From Neobacillus drentensis (GTDB lineage: Bacteria > Bacillota > Bacilli > Bacillales > Cytobacillaceae): 64,000 nt of DNA. The notes under the pieces are model-generated. The model had not been told where the DNA came from. It searched no databases and saw only the letters and a program-made list of their open reading frames with translations. The position numbers and the translations under genes were made by a program. The DNA lies in NCBI RefSeq assembly GCF_021560175.1, contig NZ_CP091110.1:5396501-5460500 (forward strand), in the 5' to 3' direction. This document shows positions 52,769 to 60,794 of this stretch, piece after piece. Each line of letters opens with the position of its first letter. Position 1 is the first letter of the stretch.

Positions 52769-52796
52769 AGTATATTCCAATGTACAATTTGTGAAT
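52769..52796 (-). promoter_or_regulatory. Probable cytochrome operon promoter with ResD-like site
   Basis: A -10 TATACT (52769-52774, minus strand) lies 84 bases before the decaheme GTG, without a proper -35. TTTGTGAAT (52788-52796, plus strand) sits over the -35 region. It equals the ResD half-site recalled for B. subtilis and resembles the sites before the octaheme gene. The assignment is tentative. Confidence 0.4.
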
Positions 52797-52832
52797 ATTT
52801 CTTCATACTTTTCGCGAGTTTGTTTTCACCTA

Positions 52833-53070
52833 AAAACAACATATAAATGTTGTTTTCAAAGGGTTTAATTAGCACTACTATAATAGTGCAAACATCCGAA
52901 ATTGTTCATTTTTATACAAAAATATTATATTTTATACAACCGTTATTCATTTAAAACCATCATGGTCTCCTAGGTCACAAAAGGGCCATAAGTCTGTCAA
53001 TATTGTCGAAAAATCGAATTATTACTTGCGCTTTAGTAGTAGTTCGATGAGTAGTTACTATATAATAGTA
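52833..53070. promoter_or_regulatory. Three dyads in the cytochrome/secA divergent region
   Basis: AAAACAACAT-N4-ATGTTGTTTT (52833-52856) is a perfect 10-bp inverted repeat. GCACTA-N6-TAGTGC (52872-52889) has perfect 6-bp arms. TACTAT-ATA-ATAGTA (53056-53070) is perfect and contains TATAAT. No gene was found in the 524 bases between the two divergent starts, so these may be regulator sites. Confidence 0.45.
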
Positions 53071-53102
53071 GAATCACCCTTTTTACTCTGTTTTTAACAT
53101 TG

Positions 53103-53131
53103 TTGTCACTATAAAAAGTAAATGGTAAGAT
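53103..53131 (+). promoter_or_regulatory. Candidate secA promoter
   Basis: TTGTCA and TAAGAT are 17 bases apart, about 80 bases before the secA start. The -35 is good and the -10 mediocre. A TATAAT at 53061 without a -35 is an alternative. Confidence 0.35.
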
Positions 53132-53209
53132 GAAAAGGGTAATTATCGAACATTTTTGACATGGATATTTAATGTGAATTAGTCTCAGATAAAGGAGCGT
53201 TCATCAGGT

Positions 53210-55723
53210 ATGGGGATTTTAAATAAAGTATTTGATTTGAACAAACGCGAGTTGAAGCGGTTAGACAAGCTTGCAGCCAAGATTGATACACTTGCAGCCG
53301 AAACCGAAAGATTAACAGATGATCAGCTTCGCGAAAGAACAGAAGAGTTTAAAGCACGCTATCAAAAGGGCGAAACACTTGATGATTTGCTTGTAGAAGC
53401 ATTTGCAGTTGTCCGTGAAGGTGCCCGCCGTGTGCTTGGATTATATCCATACCACGTCCAATTAATGGGTGGTATCTCACTGCATGAAGGTAACATTTCC
53501 GAAATGAAGACCGGGGAAGGTAAAACCTTAACAGCGACGATGCCGGTATACTTAAATGCCCTTTCTGGTAAGGGTGTTCACGTTGTCACCGTCAACGAAT
53601 ACTTGGCAAGCCGTGACGCCACTGAAATGGGTCAATTGTATGAATTTTTAGGCCTCACTGTAGGCTTAAACCTAAACAGCATGGATAGTGAAGAAAAGCA
53701 GGCTGCCTATGCTGCGGATATTACTTATGGAACAAACAACGAATTTGGTTTCGACTACCTTCGTGACAATATGGTCCTTTATAAAGAGCAAAAAGTTCAG
53801 CGCCCGCTTTTTTATGCGGTCATTGACGAGGTTGACTCCATCTTAATTGACGAAGCCCGTACACCATTGATTATCTCTGGTTCAGCCCAGAAATCAGCTG
53901 TCCTTTATATTCAAGCGAATGCGTTTGTGCGGACGTTGACAAAAGAAGTTGATTACACCTATGACGAGAAAACAAAGGGTGTTATGCTCACCGAAGAAGG
54001 AATTAGTAAAGCTGAAAAAGCGTTCGGCATTGAAAACCTCTTCGATATGGCCCATGTTACGTTGAACCATCATATAAACCAGGCGTTAAAAGCCAATGTT
54101 AGTATGCACTTGGATATCGATTACGTTGTTCAAGACGGCGAGATTGTCATTGTTGACCAATTTACGGGCCGTTTGATGAAGGGGCGCCGTTATAGCGAAG
54201 GCCTGCACCAGGCTATTGAAGCAAAAGAAGGTCTTGAGGTTCAAAATGAAAGCATGACCATGGCAACGATTACGTTCCAAAACTACTTCCGTATGTATGA
54301 AAAATTAGCCGGTATGACCGGTACAGCGAAAACGGAAGAAGAGGAATTCCGCAACATCTATAATATGAATGTTATTGTCATTCCAACAAATAGACCAATT
54401 GCCCGTGATGACCGTGCCGATTTGATTTATGCAACAATGGACGGCAAATTCCGTGCAGTGGTGGAAGATATTGCGGAACGCCATCAAAAGGGACAACCAG
54501 TGCTGGTTGGTACGGTTGCCATCGAGACATCCGAATTAATTTCTAATTATTTATCCAAAAAACGGATTCAGCATAATGTCTTGAATGCGAAAAACCATGA
54601 ACGGGAAGCGGAGATCATTGCGGAAGCAGGCCATCAGGGTTCAGTTACGATTGCGACGAACATGGCCGGGCGTGGTACAGACATTAAGCTTGGTGAAGGT
54701 GTGATTGAACTAGGCGGTCTCGCGGTAATTGGCACCGAGCGCCATGAAAGCCGACGGATTGATAACCAGCTTCGTGGACGTTCTGGACGTCAAGGAGACC
54801 CAGGTGTAACTCAATTCTATCTATCAATGGAAGATGAATTGATGCGCCGCTTTGGCTCTGACAATATGAAAGCCATGATGCAGCGACTTGGTATGGACGA
54901 CAGCCAGCCAATCCAGAGTAAAATGGTTTCCCGTGCCGTTGAATCGGCGCAAAAACGGGTAGAGGGCAACAACTTTGATGCTCGTAAACAGCTCTTGCAA
55001 TATGACGATGTCCTACGTCAGCAGCGTGAGATCATTTACTCACAGCGCGATGAAGTATTAGAATCTGAAGACTTGCGCGAGATCGTTCAAAAGATGATTC
55101 TAAACTCGATTGAGCGGAATGTCGATGTTCATGCCCCACGTCATGAGGATGAGGAAGCATGGGATCTGCAAGCGATTGTCGAATATGTTCAGGCCACCCT
55201 TCTTCATGAAGGTGATATCACAGTCGATGACCTAAAAGGCAAAGAGCCGGAAGAGATCGTTGAGGAAATTTTTGCAAAGGTCAAGGAGCGCTACGAGGAG
55301 AAAGAACAGATTCTGTTCCCTGAGCAAATGCGTGAATTCGAGAAGGTTGTTACTTTAAGAGCGGTTGACTCTAAATGGACGGACCATATTGATGCCATGG
55401 ATCAGCTTCGTCAAGGAATCCATCTGCGCGCTTATGGACAAATCGATCCGCTTCGTGAATACCAGCATGAAGGGTTCGCTATGTTTGAAGCGATGATTCA
55501 GTCCATTGAGGATGAAACAGCCATGTATATCATGAAGGCAGAAATTCGCAATAACCTCGAGCGTCAAGAGGTGGCGAAAGGCCAAGCGGTGAATCCGAAG
55601 GAAGACGGCGAAGCAGTGAAGCAGAAGCCAAAAGTGAAGCAGCTGGATGTCGGCCGTAATGCTCCATGTATTTGCGGCAGTGGTAAGAAGTATAAAAACT
55701 GCTGTGGGGCTGGGAAATTATAA
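53210..55723 (+). CDS. secA: SecA, preprotein translocase ATPase
   Basis: Motor of the Sec export pathway. The 837 residues fit Bacillus SecA. Walker A is in EMKTGEGKTLTA near residue 105, DEVDSILIDEARTPL follows near 208, and GRAGRGTD-type motifs appear as TNMAGRGTDIKLGEG and RGRSGRQGDPG. The C-terminus ends in the SEC-C zinc motif CICGSGKKYKNCC that binds SecB or lipids. AAAGGAGCG precedes the ATG. Unlike B. subtilis, where hpf, secA and prfB share a strand, secA is here opposite to both. Needed for export of the neighbouring apocytochromes, though that is a general role. Confidence 0.97.
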   Translation: MGILNKVFDLNKRELKRLDKLAAKIDTLAAETERLTDDQLRERTEEFKARYQKGETLDDLLVEAFAVVREGARRVLGLYPYHVQLMGGISLHEGNISEMKTGEGKTLTATMPVYLNALSGKGVHVVTVNEYLASRDATEMGQLYEFLGLTVGLNLNSMDSEEKQAAYAADITYGTNNEFGFDYLRDNMVLYKEQKVQRPLFYAVIDEVDSILIDEARTPLIISGSAQKSAVLYIQANAFVRTLTKEVDYTYDEKTKGVMLTEEGISKAEKAFGIENLFDMAHVTLNHHINQALKANVSMHLDIDYVVQDGEIVIVDQFTGRLMKGRRYSEGLHQAIEAKEGLEVQNESMTMATITFQNYFRMYEKLAGMTGTAKTEEEEFRNIYNMNVIVIPTNRPIARDDRADLIYATMDGKFRAVVEDIAERHQKGQPVLVGTVAIETSELISNYLSKKRIQHNVLNAKNHEREAEIIAEAGHQGSVTIATNMAGRGTDIKLGEGVIELGGLAVIGTERHESRRIDNQLRGRSGRQGDPGVTQFYLSMEDELMRRFGSDNMKAMMQRLGMDDSQPIQSKMVSRAVESAQKRVEGNNFDARKQLLQYDDVLRQQREIIYSQRDEVLESEDLREIVQKMILNSIERNVDVHAPRHEDEEAWDLQAIVEYVQATLLHEGDITVDDLKGKEPEEIVEEIFAKVKERYEEKEQILFPEQMREFEKVVTLRAVDSKWTDHIDAMDQLRQGIHLRAYGQIDPLREYQHEGFAMFEAMIQSIEDETAMYIMKAEIRNNLERQEVAKGQAVNPKEDGEAVKQKPKVKQLDVGRNAPCICGSGKKYKNCCGAGKL

Positions 55724-55788
55724 GAAGTGTGCAGCACACCAGCCGCTATGGCATTGGTGCTGGATAATTCTTAAAGATTTTGTATATC

Positions 55789-55819
55789 GGTCAGCGACTT
55801 TGTCGCTGGCCATTTTTTT
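55789..55819 (+). terminator. Intrinsic terminator of secA
   Basis: GGTCAGCGAC pairs with GTCGCTGGCC (one G-T pair) and is followed by ATTTTTTTG. Confidence 0.88.
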
Positions 55820-55846
55820 GCTTTTATCTGTTTTCTAATGAATACC

Positions 55847-56160
55847 TCTATTGGACAGTTTTCTAGTATTGTCGAGAGTTTTGTCCAATAGATGCGTATC
55901 TATTGGACAATCTTCTTCGGCAACACAAGGTTTCTGTCTATTAGAGTCCTTCTATTGGACAATCTGCTATGGCAGCACAAGGTTTCTGTCTATTAGAGTG
56001 CTTCTATTGGACAATTTTCCATAAATCACAAGAGGTTTGTCTTATAGGAGCTCTTTATTGAACAGTTTTTGGTATACACTAAGCAATTTTGTCCAATAGG
56101 CTTAATCCTTTTAGACAATTCACAAATGAAATACCTGAACTTTGTTCTATAGGAGAAGTT
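55847..56160. repeat. Array D, ~52-bp period of TCTATTGGACA dyads
   Basis: TCTATTGGACA or variants recur with the G of TTGG at 55853, 55905, 55957, 56009, 56060 and 56114 (steps 52, 52, 52, 51, 54). Between them lies the inverse form (TTGTCCAATAG or TGTCTATTAGAG). At 55881-55910 TTGTCCAATAGA and TCTATTGGACAA form a perfect 12-bp stem with a 6-base loop. The array fills the space between the convergent secA and DUF1028 genes; no gene is seen in these 595 bases. Confidence 0.8.
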
Positions 56161-56280
56161 TTCATAGAAATCCACCATCCCTCCCCTTCTCTCAGGATAG
56201 ACAATCTACTTTATACACATATTTTATCTACCACCTGTGACTAATGTGTATAACATTCAGAATTTTGTGGATAAGAATAT

Positions 56281-56318
56281 AAAAAAAGAGTTATCCACAT
56301 GGGGACAACTCTTTTTTT
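56281..56318. terminator. Terminator of the DUF1028 gene
   Basis: AAAGAGTTATCC and GGACAACTCTTT pair (one mismatch) around CACATGG with T or A runs on both sides; it can act in both directions between convergent genes. Confidence 0.8.
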
Positions 56319-57160
56319 CAGTTTTTTTCCATAAATTCTAAGATCTCTAAATCAATAAGTCCTGTTTGCTGTTCTCTCATTTCAAAGTTTTCTGTATGAA
56401 TAAAGTTGGTTAACGCACGATAAACTTCCTCGATCCTAATCATATCACCCGTTAAATAGCCCCATCTTCCCAACTGCACAATTAACTCTGCTTTTACCTT
56501 CCCTTCAACCGAAACGATCTTCTCTGGTTTTGATGGTGCAAAATATAATTGCTGAAGCTGGTAAAGGCGGATTAATTCTTTAATTGGGTCTGGATGATCG
56601 TCCACGCGGAGGTCCACATAGCGGTCATTAAAGCCGCCGTAGCCGCCCGCTTCCTTTACCACGAATAGTGCCGCCGACTGCTTGCCTCTGCTGTCCCCGC
56701 CGGCTTCTTGACCCGCATCCAATGCCGCAAGCAATCTTGCTGCAAGTGTTCCTCGAGTCTCTTCAAACACGTGTCCCATCGCGTTCACAGTTTTTTCGTC
56801 CACTAAAATATTTCCTTGTGCGGCAAAATGAGCCTCTGTGAGCCCGCCAGCCCAATCATAGCATTCCTTACCAGTAAAGCTAGCTGCGTTGCCAGCCGCA
56901 TCAATTAAGCCGAACTGGCGCATCTCTCGCTCAGGGTCGTCGGCAATTAATATTTCAAGCACCTCTTGCGCTGTTTTTCCCTTTGCCATTAATTCAAGTC
57001 CTTTTGGACCATATGCCGTGTTGGCATATGACTGAGTGGCAACCGCACCGGCACCCGCTTTTGCCCAAGGAACTACTGAACCTACCCCTAAAAACTTAGA
57101 CTGTACGGCAATTCCCCATTCTTTTTCAATTGGATCATAGCCAACGATAGAAAATGTCAT
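56318..57160 (-). CDS. DUF1028 Ntn-hydrolase-like protein
   Basis: A 280-residue cytoplasmic protein. The first 220 residues match DUF1028 (TFSIVGYDPIEKEWGIAVQSKFLGVG, GAVATQSYANTAYGPKGLELMAKG and the AGGDSRGKQSAALFVV region), whose fold is Ntn-hydrolase-like. The last 50 residues resemble the helical domain often found at the C-terminus of these proteins. Substrate and activity are unknown. GGTGGAGG precedes the ATG. It is inserted between hpf and secA, which are neighbours in B. subtilis. Confidence 0.88.
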   Translation of the reverse strand: MTFSIVGYDPIEKEWGIAVQSKFLGVGSVVPWAKAGAGAVATQSYANTAYGPKGLELMAKGKTAQEVLEILIADDPEREMRQFGLIDAAGNAASFTGKECYDWAGGLTEAHFAAQGNILVDEKTVNAMGHVFEETRGTLAARLLAALDAGQEAGGDSRGKQSAALFVVKEAGGYGGFNDRYVDLRVDDHPDPIKELIRLYQLQQLYFAPSKPEKIVSVEGKVKAELIVQLGRWGYLTGDMIRIEEVYRALTNFIHTENFEMREQQTGLIDLEILEFMEKN

Positions 57161-57186
57161 GATGTAACCTCCACCATTGTGTTTTT

Positions 57187-57221
57187 ATAAAAAAACACTG
57201 CTCCGGTAAGGGAGCAGCGTT
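57187..57221 (-). terminator. Intrinsic terminator of hpf
   Basis: On the minus strand AACGCTGCTCC pairs with GGAGCAGTGTT (one mismatch) and is followed by seven T residues. Confidence 0.88.
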
Positions 57222-57234
57222 CCTGTTATCAGCT

Positions 57235-57783
57235 TTACTGTGCTTCGATTAAGCCATAACGGCCATCTTTACGCTTATAAACAACATTTGTACGGTTAGT
57301 ATCAGAATTATTAAATACATAGAAGCTGTGGCCCAGCATGTTCATTTGCAGAATTGCTTCTTCACTGTCCATTGGTTTTAAGTCAAAACGCTTAGTACGG
57401 ACTAATTCTAGATCTTCTTCATCATGATCGAGAGTCTCAGGGCTTTCAGTTGCTGCAAAAGTGAATGAAGGTTCCCCTTTTTCACGGAATTTGCGGTTTA
57501 CTTTTGTTTTGTGCTTGCGGATTTGACGCTCAAGTTTGTCAGTAATCAAGTCAATCGCTGCATACATATCAACGTTTGTTTCTTCAGCGCGTAATACTAG
57601 CTGCGGTAGTGGAATAGTGACCTCTACTTTTGAAGATTTATCTTGATTGAATCTAAGATTCACGTTTACATTTGCATCAGGTGCTTCAGTAAAATAACGC
57701 TCTAATTTAGAAATCTTCTTTTCAACATACTCTCTAATTGCTGGAGTAACCTCAATGTTTTCACCACGTACGTTGTATTTCAT
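57235..57783 (-). CDS. hpf: Long-form ribosome hibernation promoting factor
   Basis: Binds the 30S subunit and pairs ribosomes into inactive 100S dimers in stationary phase. The 182 residues include the N-terminal HPF/RaiA domain (about 1-100, MKYNVRGENIEVTPAIREYVEKKISKLE) and the C-terminal dimerisation domain (about 120-180, KRFDLKPMDSEEAILQMNMLGHSFYVFNN) of the long form. AAAGGAGGAG precedes the ATG, and a sigma-B-like promoter lies upstream. It is monocistronic. Confidence 0.95.
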   Translation of the reverse strand: MKYNVRGENIEVTPAIREYVEKKISKLERYFTEAPDANVNVNLRFNQDKSSKVEVTIPLPQLVLRAEETNVDMYAAIDLITDKLERQIRKHKTKVNRKFREKGEPSFTFAATESPETLDHDEEDLELVRTKRFDLKPMDSEEAILQMNMLGHSFYVFNNSDTNRTNVVYKRKDGRYGLIEAQ

Positions 57784-57827
57784 GTGGACTCCTCCTTTTG
57801 TTAAGGCTATGTAAATACAATTCTATT

Positions 57828-57853
57828 TTACCCTATAAGATTCCTGCTAAAAC
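57828..57853 (-). promoter_or_regulatory. Sigma-B-like promoter of hpf
   Basis: GTTTTA (57848-57853) and GGGTAA (57828-57833) on the minus strand are 14 bases apart and differ from the sigma-B consensus GTTTAA/GGGTAT by one base each. The B. subtilis hpf homologue yvyD is sigma-B dependent. Confidence 0.55.
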
Positions 57854-58056
57854 CGTATAATAATTTTGTCGAATTTTTGACAAAAACAATAGGGTAATAG
57901 TGCCTATAGGGATTACAAGCGTTGACTTTACTGGGATATTTCCACTAAAATGAATGGTTATTCATATATTTATTTTATTATTTTGGAGGACAATTTGCCA
58001 CTAATTGGCCTAGGGAATACGTTACATTGATGTGAACATGAATGGAGGATACAATC

Positions 58057-58554
58057 ATGGAACAGGAAAATCGGAAAAAGCTAGCCTGGCATGAGACCCT
58101 GGAATTACATGAGATGGTGGCTTTTCAATCCTTAGGATTAATGAAACTGAAAATGTCGATCAATAAAGTAACTGACTCCGAGCTTAGAGAATTATACCGT
58201 TTATGTATTCAGGATTTAGAAAAAAACCTTAACGAATTACTGAAATATTATCCTTCCGCCCAAGGCTATCAAGCCCGTGAAGAGGAAGAGGTCCGCGAGG
58301 ATATTGGCTTCTTTGCCGGAGATTTATTGGCTTTATCGAAAACAATGGTGCGAAATCTTTCTGTTGCCATCACGGAAACAGCCACCCCTGCTCTACGAAA
58401 AACCTTTACGAATCAGTTGATGGGAGCAATTCATGGTCACGAGAGAGTTTTTAATTATATGCACAAACATGGCTACTATCCTGCCTACGATTTAGGTCTT
58501 CTTCTCGGTCATGATATTGAAAATGCTCAAAGGGCACTAAAGATGCGATTCTAA
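58057..58554 (+). CDS. CotF-like spore coat protein
   Basis: A 165-residue helical protein of the coat F/DUF2383-like ferritin-type group: WHETLELHEMVAFQSLGLMKLKMS, LYRLCIQDLEKNLNELLKYYP and GAIHGHERVFNYMHKHGYYPAYDLG. Such proteins are spore coat components or small spore-associated proteins. The start at 58057 has TGGAGGAT at ideal spacing; ATG 58042 includes that ribosome site and is rejected. It occupies the place where B. subtilis carries the flagellar gene block. A sporulation promoter was not identified. Confidence 0.8.
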   Translation: MEQENRKKLAWHETLELHEMVAFQSLGLMKLKMSINKVTDSELRELYRLCIQDLEKNLNELLKYYPSAQGYQAREEEEVREDIGFFAGDLLALSKTMVRNLSVAITETATPALRKTFTNQLMGAIHGHERVFNYMHKHGYYPAYDLGLLLGHDIENAQRALKMRF

Positions 58555-58578
58555 TTTCAGGCGCGGTGGGCGCCGAGT

Positions 58579-59295
58579 CTATCTTGCGATCGTAAATGAT
58601 TGGACGCTCGTCGCCCCCGCCCCTTTTAGAAGTTTCGCTGCATGCCTAAGTGTCGAGCCGGTGGTGTAAATATCATCGATTAATAAAATCCTTTTTCCTT
58701 GTAATTCACTGTCAGGCTCGACTTTAAAGACCTGGGGGATATGGATCCGCTCTTCCCTTGATTTTTTCGATTGTTTTTCAGAATGGACCCGCGTAAGGAT
58801 ATCGTCCGATTGGAAGCCTGCAAAGGTTAGGACTGCCGTTGCCTGATTAAAGCCGCGTTCATACAGCCGCTCTTCACTTAAAGGAATAGGAACAAGTAAA
58901 TCTGGGGTGATTTTAGTGATTTCTTTTTTAAAAAGTTCCGCAAATATCTTGGCCAATACATAATCTCCGCGAAATTTGTACACGGCAATCAAGTCTTTTA
59001 AAAAATCGTTGTATAGGTAAAGAGCATGATTCTTTTCAAGAAAGCCCTGCCAGTCAGGGTCCTCCTCCCAGCGTGTGCAATCATGGCACAGGTCTCCGTC
59101 ACGAAATTGTTCATTTAAATGGTGAAATGGCCGACTGCAAATCCTGCAGGTTTCCCCTGCAATGTTTTCCAGCCTGCCTTCACAAGTTGGGCATAGAAGG
59201 GGTTCCTTTTCTGGTGAGAGGAGTGTACCCCAACTAACAAGAGGAGTTATCACCTTGTGGCAATAAAGACAACGATTTTGCTGGGATAGATTCAT
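58579..59295 (-). CDS. comFC: ComFC, competence phosphoribosyltransferase-like protein
   Basis: Needed for full transformation; thought to act with ComFA on incoming single-stranded DNA. The 238 residues have an N-terminal zinc region with four CxxC pairs (CLYCHK, CPTCEG, CRIC, CHDC) and a C-terminal phosphoribosyltransferase domain with the PRPP loop RILLIDDIYTTGSTLRHA near residue 205. It starts 11 bases after comFA; the comFB gene that separates the two in B. subtilis is absent. The 3' end is convergent with the CotF-like gene. Confidence 0.92.
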   Translation of the reverse strand: MNLSQQNRCLYCHKVITPLVSWGTLLSPEKEPLLCPTCEGRLENIAGETCRICSRPFHHLNEQFRDGDLCHDCTRWEEDPDWQGFLEKNHALYLYNDFLKDLIAVYKFRGDYVLAKIFAELFKKEITKITPDLLVPIPLSEERLYERGFNQATAVLTFAGFQSDDILTRVHSEKQSKKSREERIHIPQVFKVEPDSELQGKRILLIDDIYTTGSTLRHAAKLLKGAGATSVQSFTIAR

Positions 59296-59306
59296 TTTAC
59301 AGCCCC

Positions 59307-60794
59307 CTATTGATCAAGTAATCCCTTGTTAAGTCCTTCTCTGTTCATCGTGACAATCTGCCTTTTCGCCTTTAGCATGTCTTCGGTTTTTCCATAATGA
59401 AAAAAAGTTACCACCCCAGTTGGATGATCCTTGCTTCGCCCTGCGCGTCCGGCAATTTGGACGAGAGCACTTTCGGTAAAAATAGAATCCTCCGCTCCCA
59501 CTACAGCTACATCGATATTGGGAAATGTAACCCCTCGCTCAAGAATGGTGGTGGTAAGGAGCATTAGAACCTCTTTGTTCCGCATTTTTTGCACCTTACT
59601 TTTTCGATCCGGGTCTTCGGCATGGACTGCTTCGATGGCAGGATGAATTTTCCGTAAGATGGCCAGTGCTTTTTCCATCAACGGAATATGTGGAAAAAAT
59701 ACTAGCGTTTGTTTTTCTGCTTGGATTCTGGTTTTAATCCACTTAACCACATTGGGAGGCAGCTTCCCTTTTTCAAGCTGTTTTTGCCAGTTCCCGCACC
59801 AAATGAATTCTGGGACCGGGAGCGGTTTGCGGTGAAATCGGGCCGGAATGGTCGTATACGCCCTTTTACCTGTTCGGCATTCTCTTTGCCATTTGGAATT
59901 AGGAGTCGCAGTGAGGTAAATCATCGCTGAAGTTGGTTTCCGGGCCTGAACGGCTGCGTACTGGAGCGACTCTTCGACTGTATATGGAAAGGCATCGACT
60001 TCATCTAGAATGATGGCATCAAAGGCATGAAAAAAACGGAGGAGCTGATGGGTGGTCGCAATGGTTAGCGGGGCATATAGGTGGCGGTCCTCACTCCCGC
60101 CGTAAAGGGAGGCAATGGGGATTTCCGGAAAGGCCGCTTTTAATCTGGGGGTGAGTTCTAAGACAACATCCGTTCTTGGCGTGGCAATGCAGATTCTTTT
60201 TTTCGCGGCTAGTGCGGATTCTATTCCAGCAAACAAGACCTCCGTTTTGCCTGCCCCGCAGACAGCCCAAATGAGGTGCTCCTGGCTTTGCTCGATCGCC
60301 TCGACAACATGTTGGGATGCGACCTTCTGCCCGTCAGAGAGCGTTCCCTGCCAGGCCATGATTTGAGCTGGGATCTGAATGTCAGGGGCTTGGCCGTTCC
60401 AGCCAATAAGCGGTGTGCATTCACTGATTCTGCCCATCATCAGACAGTTACGGCAATACAGACAAGTCTCTTTGCATCGAGCGCATGGAAAGGCGGCAAA
60501 CCATTGCGGATCCTTGTTGCCACAACGGGCACATAGTGGGTGTTTACCGTTATTTTCAATTCCTTTTCGATAGGTAAGGTATCCATGTTGATAATGGGCT
60601 TGAATGTCTGCGAGCGGGAATGGAAGGTCCTCGAGAAGGAGCTGTTTGCCGGTAAGCTGCTGTTGTAGATCCGGATTGTAAGTGAATGCGGGGTTAATCG
60701 GCGGGTTCGGGATGGTTGGAATTTGTGAGATGGGCAGGGAATCCTCTTTTGTTGTGCTCGGGATTATTAGGTTGTCTTTTTCGATAAATCGCAT
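59307..60794 (-). CDS. comFA: ComFA, DNA-uptake helicase
   Basis: Membrane-associated ATPase that helps pull transforming DNA into the cell. The 495 residues show a zinc finger with CARCGNKD and CARCKETCLYCRNC (about 82-120), Walker A in AVCGAGKTEV near 178, the DEVDA box near 266, LTATPNSKW near 299, and motif VI QIAGRAGRSKDHPTG near 445. GAGGGTGA precedes the ATG. Its first 101 bases overlap the end of the NERD gene, which is more than usual. Confidence 0.93.
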   Translation of the reverse strand: MRFIEKDNLIIPSTTKEDSLPISQIPTIPNPPINPAFTYNPDLQQQLTGKQLLLEDLPFPLADIQAHYQHGYLTYRKGIENNGKHPLCARCGNKDPQWFAAFPCARCKETCLYCRNCLMMGRISECTPLIGWNGQAPDIQIPAQIMAWQGTLSDGQKVASQHVVEAIEQSQEHLIWAVCGAGKTEVLFAGIESALAAKKRICIATPRTDVVLELTPRLKAAFPEIPIASLYGGSEDRHLYAPLTIATTHQLLRFFHAFDAIILDEVDAFPYTVEESLQYAAVQARKPTSAMIYLTATPNSKWQRECRTGKRAYTTIPARFHRKPLPVPEFIWCGNWQKQLEKGKLPPNVVKWIKTRIQAEKQTLVFFPHIPLMEKALAILRKIHPAIEAVHAEDPDRKSKVQKMRNKEVLMLLTTTILERGVTFPNIDVAVVGAEDSIFTESALVQIAGRAGRSKDHPTGVVTFFHYGKTEDMLKAKRQIVTMNREGLNKGLLDQ

